Shown piece by piece: positions 46,134-57,482 of a stretch of 64,000 nucleotides of DNA. Within the stretch, counting starts at the first letter, position 1, and every line of letters starts with the position of its first letter. The notes beneath the pieces were generated by a model that did not search any database, was not told the origin of the DNA, and worked only from the letters and a program-made list of their open reading frames with translations. The translations under genes were made by a program, and so were the position numbers. Origin of the DNA: Arthrinium phaeospermum (Eukaryota > Ascomycota > Sordariomycetes > Amphisphaeriales > Apiosporaceae). The stretch spans positions 868,001 through 932,000 of the forward strand of contig QYRS01000013.1 in assembly GCA_006503535.1 (NCBI GenBank), in the 5' to 3' direction.

Positions 46134-47979
46134 GGCGAGTCAGAGGCAGGGCCTCCCAGGGCAACCGCTGGCCTAGTATGATTGACAGACCGGTAGACTG
46201 CCGCGTATTTGAGAATTTGGGATAATTGCGACAGGAGGCAGGTCGACGAGAATTCGAATGCGGGAGGCCCGAGTAAATGGAGGTGCGGTGGTGGGCGTTG
46301 GGATCGCAAAGGCTCAGTCGGTGCCCCAAAAAGAATCAAACTTCTCACGACTCGAGGCCAACTTGATGATGGGCGCAAGAAACAAAGAAAAGATGCGAGG
46401 AGGTTGAACCGTCGTCGCGAGGTGGGTCGGGTGTCGAGATGGCTGGGAATTTCATTGAGGTTGGCTCATCAGTCGACCCTGGCCCCCCATAAAAAAAGGT
46501 GCTGGAGCAACAGGAGAGAGGGAGACGAGGGATACTAGCAAGTGGTTGTGCTTTTTGGGGGGTTTTACTTGAAAAAAAGTAGACAGGGTGGGTGGGTGAT
46601 GAAGATGGCGAGCAAGGCGTCCTCTAGTCGTTTGGCCGAAACAGGGAGTTAGTTGCAAAGGTCAGTTGGTCGATCGGTCACTTTGGTGTCAACTCATTAC
46701 TTGCGTGCAAGTAGGTATGTCGTAGCAATGGGGTCCTTCTTTTTTAGATTCAATACGCTTTCCCTTGATATATCCGAATGTGTTCGGAATGAAAGATCAG
46801 ACGAAGCAAGAGGATAAAAAAAGATGACGGGTTGGCTGCCGCTCCGCAAAGGAAGAAGGACTGCTCGAACAGGTAAAAGTAGATTTCAGAAACAAACCTG
46901 CCCAGGCCAACGGATAGGTAGTAGGGGTGACCGACCGACAGACAGTGAGTTGAGTGGTGGTGGTGGTAGGCCGCAGGCTGTGGATGATTTGCGATTGCGC
47001 TGCTGCGGCAGTACGACCCGGGTCGAAACGGGGAGGTTTAGTGTCTTCCGTAGTGACCTCCTGCCTCCTCCCAATATCCTCACTTCCTGCAATTCAGGTA
47101 TGAACGCGGACGTGCACGTTATTATGTGGGTAAATTGCCTACACCCCCCAACATCCAAAATGGAGCTTTCATATACACCACCGACACCACCAAATGCCAC
47201 TACGACCAGCACCACCATCCTGGATCTATTAACTACGGTACCTGGCTTAAATTTCTTCTTTTTCTTCTTTTCCGTTGCGAGTGCGAACGGGCCCTCTGGC
47301 AATGACGATCTGCGCCTGCTCGGTGCAATCGTTGGGTTTTTCCAGAAGCACCGCGGCCAGACAACGCAGCACAGCACCCCAGGGAGCAGGGAGAAATCTC
47401 TACACGGAGAGATGCCAGGATGTTGACATAATGCAATCTTACCTTACTTGTCGCTGTTGGTTGTGTGCTGTTGGTATTGGACGTTACTATTGTTACATAC
47501 ATCTAATGTATGTTTATATGTACTTAAACGAGGCAGGAGGTAAGTCCTTCTTGTCTTTTGCTCTTCGGTTTTTTCTTCGCCGCCGCCCCCTATGGATGGA
47601 CGGACAAGTCTAAAGGAGAGATGGCTTTGGGTGGTAAACAGACAGGACGGGAGATGAGCGAATGGTTCATGAGGCTTGACAGCTCGCGATCTTCATCTTC
47701 CAGTCAATCACCACCGACATGAATAATGGGAAATTTTGGCAACGAAGGTTCACCCTTGGACCTTCAGGGCAAGCGCCAGGTGGCTTCCAGGGGTGCTTCC
47801 CTTAGAGCGCATTAGTCCTGTAAGGCACCCTGGTCGGCTAATAGGAAGGAAGGCCACTTTCAGGCACATACCGTACCTACTACCCCCAGGCCAGGCCAGC
47901 AAAAGAGTGGAGTGGAGAGCAAATGGGGGCTGCAACTCTGTGATGCACAACACTGCCGGCGGGCGACCAGCCGACCAGC

Positions 47980-48016
47980 ATGTGTGTGGTGTGTGTGTAT
48001 GTGTGTGTGTGTGTGC
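47980..48016. repeat. (TG)n microsatellite
   Basis: About 18 TG units with two interruptions in the large intergenic region. Confidence 0.85.
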
Positions 48017-48040
48017 TCCCATTTACCCCCTTCATCAAAC

Positions 48041-48057
48041 ATCCATCCATCCATCCA
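48041..48057. repeat. (ATCC)4 microsatellite
   Basis: Four perfect ATCC units, 25 bp after the (TG)n run. Confidence 0.8.
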
Positions 48058-49732
48058 GCTACTACTACGGGAAAGTGGAGTGTTCGGTCGGCTTTCTCTT
48101 GTAACGAACACATATCTAGCACATATCTTCCCGTTGTTCTTGCAATGGCTAGAGAGGAAAAAGGGGTTGTGTCTGATGTATGTATGATTATGCCAGTATC
48201 TTGATAGAAACTGTGTTCCTATATAAAGCATATAGTCATGTGGTCATCATTCCAAAGTATGTTCGGCAAGTACATGCAGACAGACAATACGCCAGCATAT
48301 CTGACTGTGCTCACTCAGTTACGCTGGGTAGTGGAGACACGTGTATATGTAGGTCGTAGTCGTAGGTATGCATCTGCCGTCTCGTCGGCCTCATTCAAGA
48401 CCAGGTACATGCACCTGCTGCTGCAAGTCATTTACCTAGGTAAGTAGTGATTTGAGCAAAGCAACAATTGATTTCAGGCAGTGAGGCGGCTCATGGCCAA
48501 TTGTGGCTGTCTAAAGGCCCTAGCAATTGACTTGGGTAGCCAGCCAGGTGACGAGGAAGCTAATCTGACATTTGTGAAACCAGGTGTCTGCCAGAACACA
48601 TTGGCAAGATTGGACTGTGCAGGATGACTGTGCAGCTTGCGAAACCGTCCATGGCTGCTACGACCGCGCAGAAGAGAAGGCGATCTGCAAAGAACATTAG
48701 AACATTATGCAGGTCTGTTCTGTATGTAGGTGTCAACTGTTTCTGCCAGCTCATGTGTGTAGGTTTTAGGCCGCCCAAAAAGCAAAGGGGCAGTCCTGCA
48801 AGCCCCTGAATTGATAGATAACGTGGCCCTCCGGATTTCATAATAGGTACAGTAAGAGGTAAGAAGCAGGTGCCAGATGGGCGTACTACCACTAGAACCC
48901 ACTGGGTAAAGCAGCATATGCAGGAACACAGTAGAGACGATGAATTCTGTCTCGTATGGGGAGACCCGAACATGGGATTGATTGTCCGTCCATACCAGCA
49001 ATGCCGTGGACGTGTGCCCTGCTGTGTGCTAGGTATTGATACGTGCTCGGCAGACGGTTCACATCAATCGTCGCACGAATCAGGACTCGATCGAACTTGC
49101 GACCATGACTAGGAGAATTTGGCCATGCACCAGCACGCGCCAGCCAAAGCATCCGTCAGCTGATGACGCCGTTTTTCCACGACCCGGGAAGTTGTGTCGC
49201 GCCCATCGGCTCGTTTCAAAAAGTCGATCTCCGACTATCCCCCGCCAATCAACAACACAAACTCAGCCTTGCTTTGGCCTTCTCGTATTATCTGGTCTGT
49301 CCGGGTATTACCTACCACCACTTGCGGAGCCTCCACCTCAAGCCATGCATTTGGTCTCTCCACTCGAGACTTATTGGTCTTGGTGAGGTTCCCATTGCAT
49401 CTAAGTACCTATATCAAGGATTGGCTACGTGTGATTCCACAGGCGAGAGATCTTAGCTAGACCCAGCACATCAGACTCTTTCTACCTACCATGCACGCAC
49501 GCCGGCGCTTGCGGGGTCCTAAGACAGTCATAACCTAGTTTGGCCATCCGAGATGATGGCTTGGCCCGGCCCGCGCTTGTGATCTAATACGGCGCAGGAC
49601 GTTGGCCAAAGCATCCCCGACGAACAATTCTATAGACCTTCTTCAAACGTGCTTCTGCCATGCCGACGCAGATGCAAGCCAGCCCCTGCGCTAGACTCGC
49701 TGTTTGTTTGGAGAAAAGTTGCAGGGCCTCGC

Positions 49733-50730
49733 TCATGATTCAGACGCGCTTAGACGTGGTGCTGGCACCGCTCCACGGCAATGCCACTCTACCTTCTGCA
49801 CATTGCCCTCCAAGCTGTCCGTAATATACAGCGTCTTGTGCTCGTGCCCGCCGAAGCAACAATTGGTCAAGTTGATGCCCTCCGTCCCACTCACGATCCG
49901 AGCCTTGGGGAGGCCGTTGGCGTCCACCACAAAGACCGATCCCAGACTCGGGTGGCAGATGAACAAGTTTCCCTCCTCGTCCAAGGCCAGCCCGTCTGGC
50001 CCGGCGTTGCCAAAGGACTGGAAGAAGACGCCTGCTTTGGTTGTCGTGCCATTTGCGTGTAGCGGCAGGCGCCAGACCTGGTTCGACCTCGTCATGGCCA
50101 CGAACAAAAACTTCTCGTCCAGAGAGAGGACTAGACCGTTGGGTGAAATGCCGTTGTCGACAAGTGTATCAAGCCTCCCGTCGGGTGAAAGCCGATATAC
50201 CTTTCCTGTCTGGTCGGTCATGCCAGTCTGCCCCTGGTCTGTGAAGTACAGGTTGCCCTGCGAGTCCACCACCAAGTCGTTTGGGCCCTTGAAGCGCTCA
50301 AGATTCTTCCGCGTGAGATGCGGTTTAATCGCTCCTGTCGCCGGATCAAAGGAGAGAATGCCCTTGACGCAATGGCCATGTCAGCTCTGCCCTAATAGAT
50401 GCGGATACTCGGCGCAAGGAATACCTGCTTATAGTCGGCCACGAGGAGCTTCCCGTCTGCTGTGCCGACAAGACCGTTTGGTTCACCATCCCATTTGCAG
50501 CTCACGGTGACGTTCTTGGCCGGGTCAATACGCAAGATTCTTCCGTATGGAATATCGACCACGTACAGGTTCCCGTCGGAATCGACCACAGGTCCCTCCA
50601 GGAAGATATGTTGGAATTTACGAGCAAAGCCACCCCTCCACTCGGACTCTTGATCCACGCATCGTAGGTCCTCTGGTATCCGCACGTACAGCTCAGCTGT
50701 GATGACAGGAGGCACTGGATAGAAATTCAT
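49733..50730 (-). CDS. SMP-30/gluconolactonase-family lactonase
   Basis: Probable metal-dependent lactonase opening an aldonolactone or related ring, of the six-bladed SMP-30/gluconolaconase/LRE family. Exons are 50730-50425 and 50362-49733, giving 311 aa with a phase-0 intron. Candidate metal ligands are visible: Glu45 in FLEGPVVD, Asn130 in GPNDLVVD, Asn177 in SPNGLVLS and Asp225 in GPDGLALD. Blade motifs such as DGNLYVVD, QGNLYFTD and EGNLFICH repeat along the chain. There is no signal peptide, so it is cytosolic. It shares a 520-bp promoter with the divergent Zn2Cys6 regulator, and a TATATAAG box lies about 65 bp before its ATG. The context of aldolase, dehydrogenase and transporters suggests sugar-acid catabolism. 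The substrate is unknown. Confidence 0.9.
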
Positions 50731-51250
50731 GGTGCCCTACAAGTTTTGATCGGATCGCCTAGACTATACCACAAGTTCTCGTTTGTTCCTCTCTTATATA
50801 AGTATCTGCTTGAAAGTCAATTGCAACGGACCGAGACCGCCCGGCCTCTGATACCAGGTGCCAGAACTCTCGGCACTTTCCACGACACACCCAACCCGCC
50901 AGGAATATGGTAAGCCACCTAACATCGATCACGAAACAAAAACATCGGACGAAGTAGCGCTGCGGGGTCCCCGCCTTCTAATCGGACCATGCCCGACCTC
51001 CAATTGTGAAAACATCAATCAGCCTACATACTTCTTATATTCTCCACAAAAACCACACGGGCGGGGTCCGATTGCTGTGTGTATACACTTCGCATGCAGA
51101 CAAGCTGGACTTCCCGGGCATTCTTGTTAAGGTGGTCAAGTGTGTGCTTGCAGATACCCCCCCGAGGCATATTCTGACGCTGTTGGTGCAGCTACTGTTT
51201 CGCTCCGTGTTGCTTGTCAGCAACATGTGTGAGTGGTTTATACGCCCAGG
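50731..51250. promoter_or_regulatory. Divergent lactonase / regulator promoter
   Basis: A 520-bp shared upstream region. It includes a TATATAAG box (50794-50802) serving the leftward lactonase. The 13-bp inverted repeat GCGGGGTCCCCGC is at 50962-50974, and both arms also match CreA-type SYGGRG. ATCGGA words occur near 50752, 50944 and 50981. Such elements are candidates for regulator binding, but no experiment or comparison supports a specific factor. Confidence 0.45.
50962..50974. promoter_or_regulatory. Palindrome GCGGGG-T-CCCCGC
   Basis: Perfect 6-bp inverted repeat with a 1-nt centre in the lactonase/regulator promoter. Each arm reads GCGGGG on one strand, matching CreA/Mig1-type sites. 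Confidence 0.5.
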
Positions 51251-53739
51251 ATGCCGGAGGAAGGCAGCAAACACGCCCTCCTGCCCGCATGCCAGCGTTG
51301 CAAGCTGAGAAAGATCAAATGTGACCGTCAGGCCCCCAAGTGCTCGAGCTGCACCAAGTCCAAGGCTGCCTGTATCATTATTGATCTCGTGACCTCGGAG
51401 CGATACCCCCGCGACTTCATCCACCGGCTCGAACTGCGCGAGCAAGACCTGCAAGCAAAGGCCGCGGTTGCTGTCGCTGCCAGGGTGACACCGGTATCCG
51501 AAAGCGGCGCTCCTGGTGGCAGCGCCGGTAGATCCAACACGGAAGAGCCGGGCCTGATCGCCACCGCCGAGCGGACGCCGAGCAACCAGGCTTCGGATTC
51601 GCCAGCAGCGTCTCGTGGCTTTGTTGGCGACGGAAGCGGATTAAGGTAAGCAACAAAGCCACGCCCATAGATGCAGTATACTGATGTTGTCTTCTTCAAA
51701 GCTTCTTGCGCTTCATCTTTCACGATTCACGATGGCGTGTTTATGAGCCGCAGATAATGCAGCTTTTGGCGGAGAGGCCCCAAATTCCAGAATTGACCAT
51801 CTCCTGCAACCCCCAACCCGCGCTCCAGGAGGCTACCGCTCTGCTGGATAACTAGTAGGCATTGTCCGTTTCATCGCCAGAGAGTTCGGACAAATCTGAC
51901 GTCAGTAAAATCAAGCTTTGCGCGATTCCATATCCACCATAGCTTCCTGCTTCGCCAAGATGTCCTGGGCATATTCGACCGCGTCTACAATCGGAAACCC
52001 CCGCAACCGCCTTCAGCCCAAGATTATTTCCGACTCTTTATGGTATTCTCAATCAGCGCTGTTACACGCTATCGAAGGGTAAGTATTTCTTCCTGTGCTC
52101 GCAGTTCTGCCTCCGGCTGCTCCCGAGGTATACATGGGACGACTTAGTGTTCATTCAGGTTTCACTCGGCGCGAATCCGACATGCTTCTATTGTTCTTGT
52201 CATAGGCTAACAAATACATAGGGAGACAGCTCTGAACATCCTTATGGCTACTACCTAGCCGCCCAGGAGTACGTGGGCAACATCCCGATCATTGGCAATG
52301 CAGACGCTATCCAGAATCTTCTTTTGGTATGCCGGTTCGGCATGTACCACCACATCGGCACATCCCTCTGGGAGATATCCCAGTTCTGTATGCGGCAGTG
52401 CGTTGAGCAGAACCTTCATGCCCGGCCCCGGCCCGGGAACGATCTGCTCAAGGAACAACACCAGCGCCGCATCTTCTGGGAGTGCTACATATCCGATCGC
52501 TATTCCTCTGGTGTCCTTGGAAGGCCATTTGCCATACCGGAAAATGACATCAGCGTCGAGCTGCCTATAGATGCAGCGGACGAGACGATTACGGATTCCA
52601 TGGCAACAGGGCTTGCTTTGTCGAATGTAGCCCTGAATTCCGATGGGAGGCCGACAGAGCTCTCCGTCTTCGTCTTTTGCATACGCCTCCGGCGAATCAC
52701 CTCGCGGATCCACTCGGCATTCTATAGCAGCCGTGGCCTCAGCCCTGTCGATGGTGGTACGATCCCCTCTTTGCAAGTGTCGTCAGGCCACGTCTACGTG
52801 CTGCTCTACCAGTTCCTGGGCGAACTCGAGACATGGCGACGGGCCGCGCCCTCCTTCCCGGAGCCCCGGTCGCTCTACGAGCGAACCGAGTGGTACGACT
52901 TCCTCCTCGAGAAGGATAAGCTGCTCCTCGTGCGCGGTGCCATTCACACCGCGCCCCGTCGCCACCACGACCAGCCGCCCGAGGACCTGCTCGGCATGTG
53001 CCTCGGGTGCGCGACGCGCATCATTGAGCTATACGACAGCATGGCGCGCAACCGCTACATCACCTGGACGCGCGGGTACTTCCAGGTCATCTTCGCCGCG
53101 GGCCTCTCCATCATCTACTGCGTCTCGCTGGGCCTGCACCACCGCGGCGACGACGCGGCCGCGACCAAGACGAGGCGGACGCTACAGCTTTGCAACGAGA
53201 TTTTGATTGCGTTCAAGAAGGAGATGCCGGATTCCGGACGGTTCGCTGTCGTCTTTGGCATCCTCAAGGATCACTACTTGCGGGACCCGGGCTCCTCGTT
53301 GGCCGGGACTCACGCTGGGGCGGCGGTACACCAACAACCTGGCGGGCCAACGTATGCCAGTAATAACCATATCAGCGATTTGCAACATATTCTGACAGAC
53401 GGCGACGGGACGACGACTAAGACTACTACCAACGATTCATCCGTGGCCATGGATGCTATGTCCCGGATAGAAACGGATATATCAGGCTGGCACCAGCAGC
53501 AACATCAGCAGGGAGGCGATGGGGGTTTTATGATGCCGACTGGTCATAATATCTTTGACCCCATAAGGACGGATAATATGGCGTATGGCGAAGGAACCGC
53601 GTTCGCACCAGACCACGATCTTCTTGGGGCATGGCCAACTTTGACAGACGAGATGATGGAACACCTCGAGGCTGATTTGGGAGAATTTGCTTGGGGTACT
53701 CAGGGGATGGAAGGGTTTGCTTGGGATAATCTGTATTAA
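51251..53739 (+). CDS. Zn2Cys6 fungal transcription factor (cluster regulator A)
   Basis: Probable pathway-specific regulator of the adjacent catabolic genes. Exons are 51251-51645, 51702-51854, 51916-52078 and 52222-53739, giving 742 aa. The N-terminal binuclear cluster has Cys14, 17, 24, 31, 34 and 41 (ACQRCKLRKIKCD..CSSC), followed by a short basic/coiled linker. Exons 2-4 encode the fungal-specific transcription factor domain: HIHHSFLLRQDVLGIFDRVY, then GYYLAAQEY, and RRIFWECYISDRYSSGVLGRP, the hallmark of PF04082. The C-terminus is Gln/His/Asp-rich and ends with an acidic tail that may activate. The third exon is inferred from phase: without removing 51855-51915 the frame hits tandem stop codons. 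It is divergent from the lactonase and ends 55 bp from regulator B. Confidence 0.87.
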
Positions 53740-53794
53740 GCTATATACATATGGTGTTTCAACATCGCTACATGCCAAGACCATGATAGTTATG

Positions 53795-55900
53795 TCAGCC
53801 AGAGATGCGCGAACCAGGCGTGCCAATGCGGAGAGAATATATCAAGTCCTGAACTCGTCTGGGGATGGGAATCTCAGATAACTCGATTCGGTGCTCGAGG
53901 CCCAACCAGTCGGCTTGGATGTGGCGGCTTTCCGTAGCGAGACACACTACTAGTTGCTCGAGTATCTCTCGAAGGCGACGCACCGAGGAAAACCTCTCGG
54001 AGATGGCGACCAGCAGGCGCAAGCATTTCTGCGAGACCGATAAGTTTGGTTGATTCGCCCCCGCCTGTTTGCCAAAGAGCGGATTACAGAGCAGCTCGAC
54101 GCCTATGCGAAAGACGAGAAGTCCGTCGCAGCCCATGAAGGCGCAGCTCTTCTGTGTTTCGGGGTTCTGGTCTAATATATCAAGAATTCCTGCGAACTGC
54201 CCCTCGGCGTATTCCACCACCATGGCCGTCTCGGCACTGCTCTGGGCTGGTGTCAGATGGGACACGACCTCCAGGAGGGTCCGGCAGCAGAACCGAGAAC
54301 AGAGGTTGTCGAGCATCCACGAGCCGTTGTCGAAACCGATCGAGTATCTCGGCATGGTTTCCCTAAAATGTCTGAGATTGATGAAATGAAAAAGGGCGCC
54401 CTTCTCGGGTTTTTGCTGCGCGTCACGGAGAAGTCGTGCGCATTGAACGACGCTGCGGTGGAATATGTCGAATTCGTCGTTAGAGTCGCCGCTCTGGGAC
54501 GGCGGCTGATTGGAGAAACTACTTAGCATCAACTGGTGTGGTATATGGATACTTCGGGAATCCCACGTTAAGTACATACCATAGTCGTAATGTCTTCATC
54601 TTGCACAAAGAACGGCCGGTCCAGCGAGGCACTGATGAGTCTTTTCCAGTGTCAGAATGGGGGTTTCGTCGAGCCATGGAAGATAAGCTTACGTGTCGAA
54701 GACATAAAGACACCAAAAGGCGCGACTGCAGCCCCTTTTCTCTTCGTCGTCGGACTGAGCATCACTTACTCGGATGTGATGCATTCCTGCTGATACACAC
54801 CGAGATAGCGCTAGGCCCAGCAAGTGCCAAGTCGAACCGCCGAGGGAGGTAAACAGGGAGAAGATCGCAGTGGCGATCAGGCATTGCACCGTTTCCAGCT
54901 CCCCGGCAGACTCGTCGACCCGTGGGATGTGTTGATGGGCTGTGAGGGCCAGGGCCGTAGCAAACGTCTCCAGGTGTCGCCAATCGGGACTGAGGAGAAT
55001 CCCCGTCGCCACGGCGGCATAGATGCGAACGACTCGGCCCGGGCAGTCTGCCAGAAGTGTGTCAAAGGTCCCCGGATCCACGTGGCTGACAGCCGCGTAC
55101 TCCTCCACCAACTGGTTCCTCTCGACAAAGGGAAAACATTGCATAGACATATCAAGATAGGCGTTAAAAGGGTTTTTAGTCTCTATGCTGTTCAGCTGTA
55201 GACCCTGCCGTAGCAAAGTGCGGTGGAAGTCGCCAAGAGCCCCATTCGCCGCGGGATTCGGGGCGTCTGATCGGGACAAGTTGCTGGCGGCCACGCCCGT
55301 CGCGGACCGGAATAGAGTCTCAAAGGAGAGAAAAGGGCGTGCCCTGGAAAGAGACGGCTGCTCTCCCGTGAACTCGGCCATGGCCGCGAGGGAAAGAGAC
55401 CCCATTTCATCTTGAATCGAGTCTCTGCAACCGACGGCGCGCGACACGGAAGACCGAGAGGCCCTCCGTTCCGAGCCAGTTCTGGCATCGGAGGCAGGGC
55501 TGGTGCTCTCATCGCGGCTCTGCTGTGGTGACGCCTGCCCGGTCTGAGCCTCCAATAACTGGACTCTGCGTTTGAGTGCCTCAATGTAGCTTCAGACCTC
55601 TGTACTTAGCGATCCAGCACTTGCACAAAAAAGGACGGGGCTTGGCGTGATTGCGCGCATCTTGCACGTACCTTAGTTGGGATGCAGGGTCAGATGGATC
55701 GACGACGAGTCCATGCCGGCGCTCGAAACAGGTGGCCGAGACCAATTGGCACTGCTGGCACATGGGCCTGCGGCGGTCGCACTAATCGGGTCGTCAGTAT
55801 ACATCGGTATGTACATAGTCTTCGGACATGTAGCGGGCGGTATTACCTTCTGCTTCCGTCGCCAGCAACGCTCGCACGCTTGCGACATGAGATTTGCCAT
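53795..55900 (-). CDS. Zn2Cys6 fungal transcription factor (cluster regulator B)
   Basis: Second binuclear-cluster regulator of the block. Exons are 55900-55847, 55781-55672, 55589-54693, 54640-54580 and 54532-53795, giving 619 aa with all phases consistent. The cluster is split by intron 1 and reads Cys9, 12, 19, 26, 29, 36 (ACERCWRRKQKCDRRRPMC). A leucine/arginine linker (YIEALKRRVQLLE) after it is a likely dimerisation coil. The middle homology region contains CSRAFWCLYVFDT and LDRPFFVQDEDI, typical of PF04082. The last intron is only 47 nt, short even for this genome, but reading through meets a stop. It is divergent from the aldolase across 619 bp and convergent with regulator A. Confidence 0.85.
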
Positions 55901-56519
55901 GATTTCTCCTGCACAAATCGGCAAAGAAAGACAACGATGCGGGCCAGGACCGACGATGCGTAGGTCAACGTCCGCCGCGAGGTGGCCATGATCAGTACCT
56001 AGTATGAGGTCCCACTAGCAATCATCCACGAGTGTGGGGTTCACTGGAGACCCCAGAGACCCCCCCTTCCCCCATGGGGCAACCTTGATTGGGATTCCCT
56101 CATCCATCGGGGCATGTCCGACGATTTCGCCATGCACTCGCCCCACACTCCACACTCGGGGAGGCTCTCGGTCAGCAAACCTGGCCCAAGACCACGCTCA
56201 GCGCCTTCGTTCCAACCGCAGAAATGTCCGTTCTTCCGTCTCTGAGAGATTGCAGCGCATTGGAGACGCCGCGTGTGTTCCACCCCCGACGGGAGACACC
56301 GGAACATCGCTGCTGGCCCTGTTGCCCTCCCATCGAATATAAATGAGTACATAGATCGGTGATCGATGAGGGAGTTGATGAATGAGAGAAACCAGTTCTA
56401 TATCCCATTCACACCATACATTCGTATAACTTGCCCCGTCAGGGTATTACTACTTACTCACTACCAGTCTTCTCGTCTGCCGATCTTGTTATCCATTATA
56501 CCCCAATCAATCAGCAAAA
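55901..56519. promoter_or_regulatory. Divergent regulator B / aldolase promoter
   Basis: A 619-bp shared upstream region. A TATAAAT box (56338-56344) lies 176 bp before the aldolase ATG. C-rich words include AGACCCCCCC at 56057-56066, which recurs exactly before the transporter at 58036-58045, and several CCCCAC/CCCCGC matches to CreA-type sites. Confidence 0.4.
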
Positions 56520-57482
56520 ATGGCTGTAGAGTTACGAAACACCATCAAGGAGAAGATGGAGCGGGGTGAGGTGGCTTACACACTGAGTGTCAAGACCGTC
56601 CGCACCGTAGAGATCTCCATGATGGCCAAGACAGCCGGGTTCGACGGCATCCTCATCGATATGGAGCATTCTTCTTTCGACCTGTAAGCCACACCCCAAT
56701 ACATTTCCGCCTTACTATCCACCAAGCACGTCAACTAACCCATAAACAAACAGCGACACTACGGGCCAGATCTGTATGTCGGCACTATATGCCGGCATCG
56801 CCCCATCGTCCGCGCACCCAGCAAAGACCCCTTCTTTGTCTCCCGCATACTCGATGGCGGCGCGCTAGGTGTAATCGTGCCTCATATCAGGAGTGTCCAG
56901 GATGCCAAGGATGTGGTAGCCGCAGCCAAGTTCCAGCCGGTCGGCTGTCGTTCTTCGACGAATGGATTGCCGCACTTCCAGTTCCGCTCCATCCCCGCCA
57001 AGGTGTCCAACCCCGTGTGCAACGCCTCGACTCTGGTCATCCCCATGATTGAGACCCTCGAGGCCCTGGAGCTGGTGGACGAGATCGCCGCCGTGGACGG
57101 GGTCGACTCCCTGCTGATCGGCACCAATGACCTGACGGCCGAGATGGGCATCCCGGGCGACTACGAGAACCCCCGCCTCACCGAGGCGTACGAGCGCACC
57201 ATTGCCGCCTGCGACAAGGTGGGCAAGTGGGTTGGCGTCGGCGGGCTCCACGCTCGCCTCGACCTGGTGGAAAAGTTCTGCGGCATGGGTGCAAGATGGG
57301 TCATGGCTGCCACGGACGGCCCCCTCCTCCTCGCGGGGGCAAGCAAGAGAGGCTCGGAGATGGCCCAGCTGAGCGCCAGGGTCACGGGGGCGACGAATGG
57401 GAACGGGATCAAGACTGGAAAGGGCGTCACGAACGGAAATGGTGTCACGAATGGAAACGGCATCACAAATGGAAGCCACTAG
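56520..57482 (+). CDS. HpcH/HpaI-family 2-keto-3-deoxy acid aldolase with apparent frameshift
   Basis: Class II, metal-dependent aldolase cleaving a 2-keto-3-deoxy acid to pyruvate and an aldehyde. Exon 1 is 56520-56683 and exon 2 starts at 56754 (GTAAGC..ACAG). Family motifs are clear: LIDMEHSSFDLDTTGQ, then IVRAPSKDPFF with the conserved active-site Arg, GALGVIVPHIRS, GLPHFQFR, the metal ligands in PMIET and GTNDL. The two halves lie in different frames: the code reads ALYAGIAP up to 56802-56804, then IVRAPSKD from 56805, one base short. Uncorrected, a stop occurs at 56866-56868. It is either a real lesion or a sequencing error in the CCCC run. The C-terminus carries an unusual TNGNG repeat tail. 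Aldolase identity is firm; substrate is not. Confidence 0.75.
57365..57478 (+). repeat. Degenerate ~18-bp coding repeat, Asn-Gly tail of aldolase
   Basis: The 3' end of the aldolase gene consists of imperfect ~18-bp units (variants of gtcacgaatggaaacgg) encoding repeated (V/I)TNGNG. It adds about 30 residues beyond the usual family end. Confidence 0.65.

Larger units (their letters stand above)
46134..49732. other. 3.6-kb intergenic region
   Basis: Upstream of the leftward Tea1-type gene and downstream of the leftward lactonase. It separates the housekeeping part of the window from the catabolic cluster. It has (TG)n and (ATCC)n microsatellites near 48.0 kb. The largest open frame (46824-47426, 200 aa) looks like leader sequence with chance phenylalanine and proline runs. 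No transposon domain or terminal repeat was recognised. Confidence 0.4.

Noticed and set aside
46824..47426. 200-aa open frame upstream of the Tea1-type gene
   Set aside because: It contains simple Phe and Pro/Thr runs from pyrimidine tracts, no domain or signal, and lies where a leader or promoter is expected.
56776..56828. Possible second intron in the aldolase (GTATGT donor with CCCAG or CAAAG acceptor) that would hide the frameshift
   Set aside because: Using CCCAG (48 nt) does not change frame. Using CAAAG (53 nt) restores frame but deletes the conserved loop with the active-site Arg, so a frameshift explains the sequence better.
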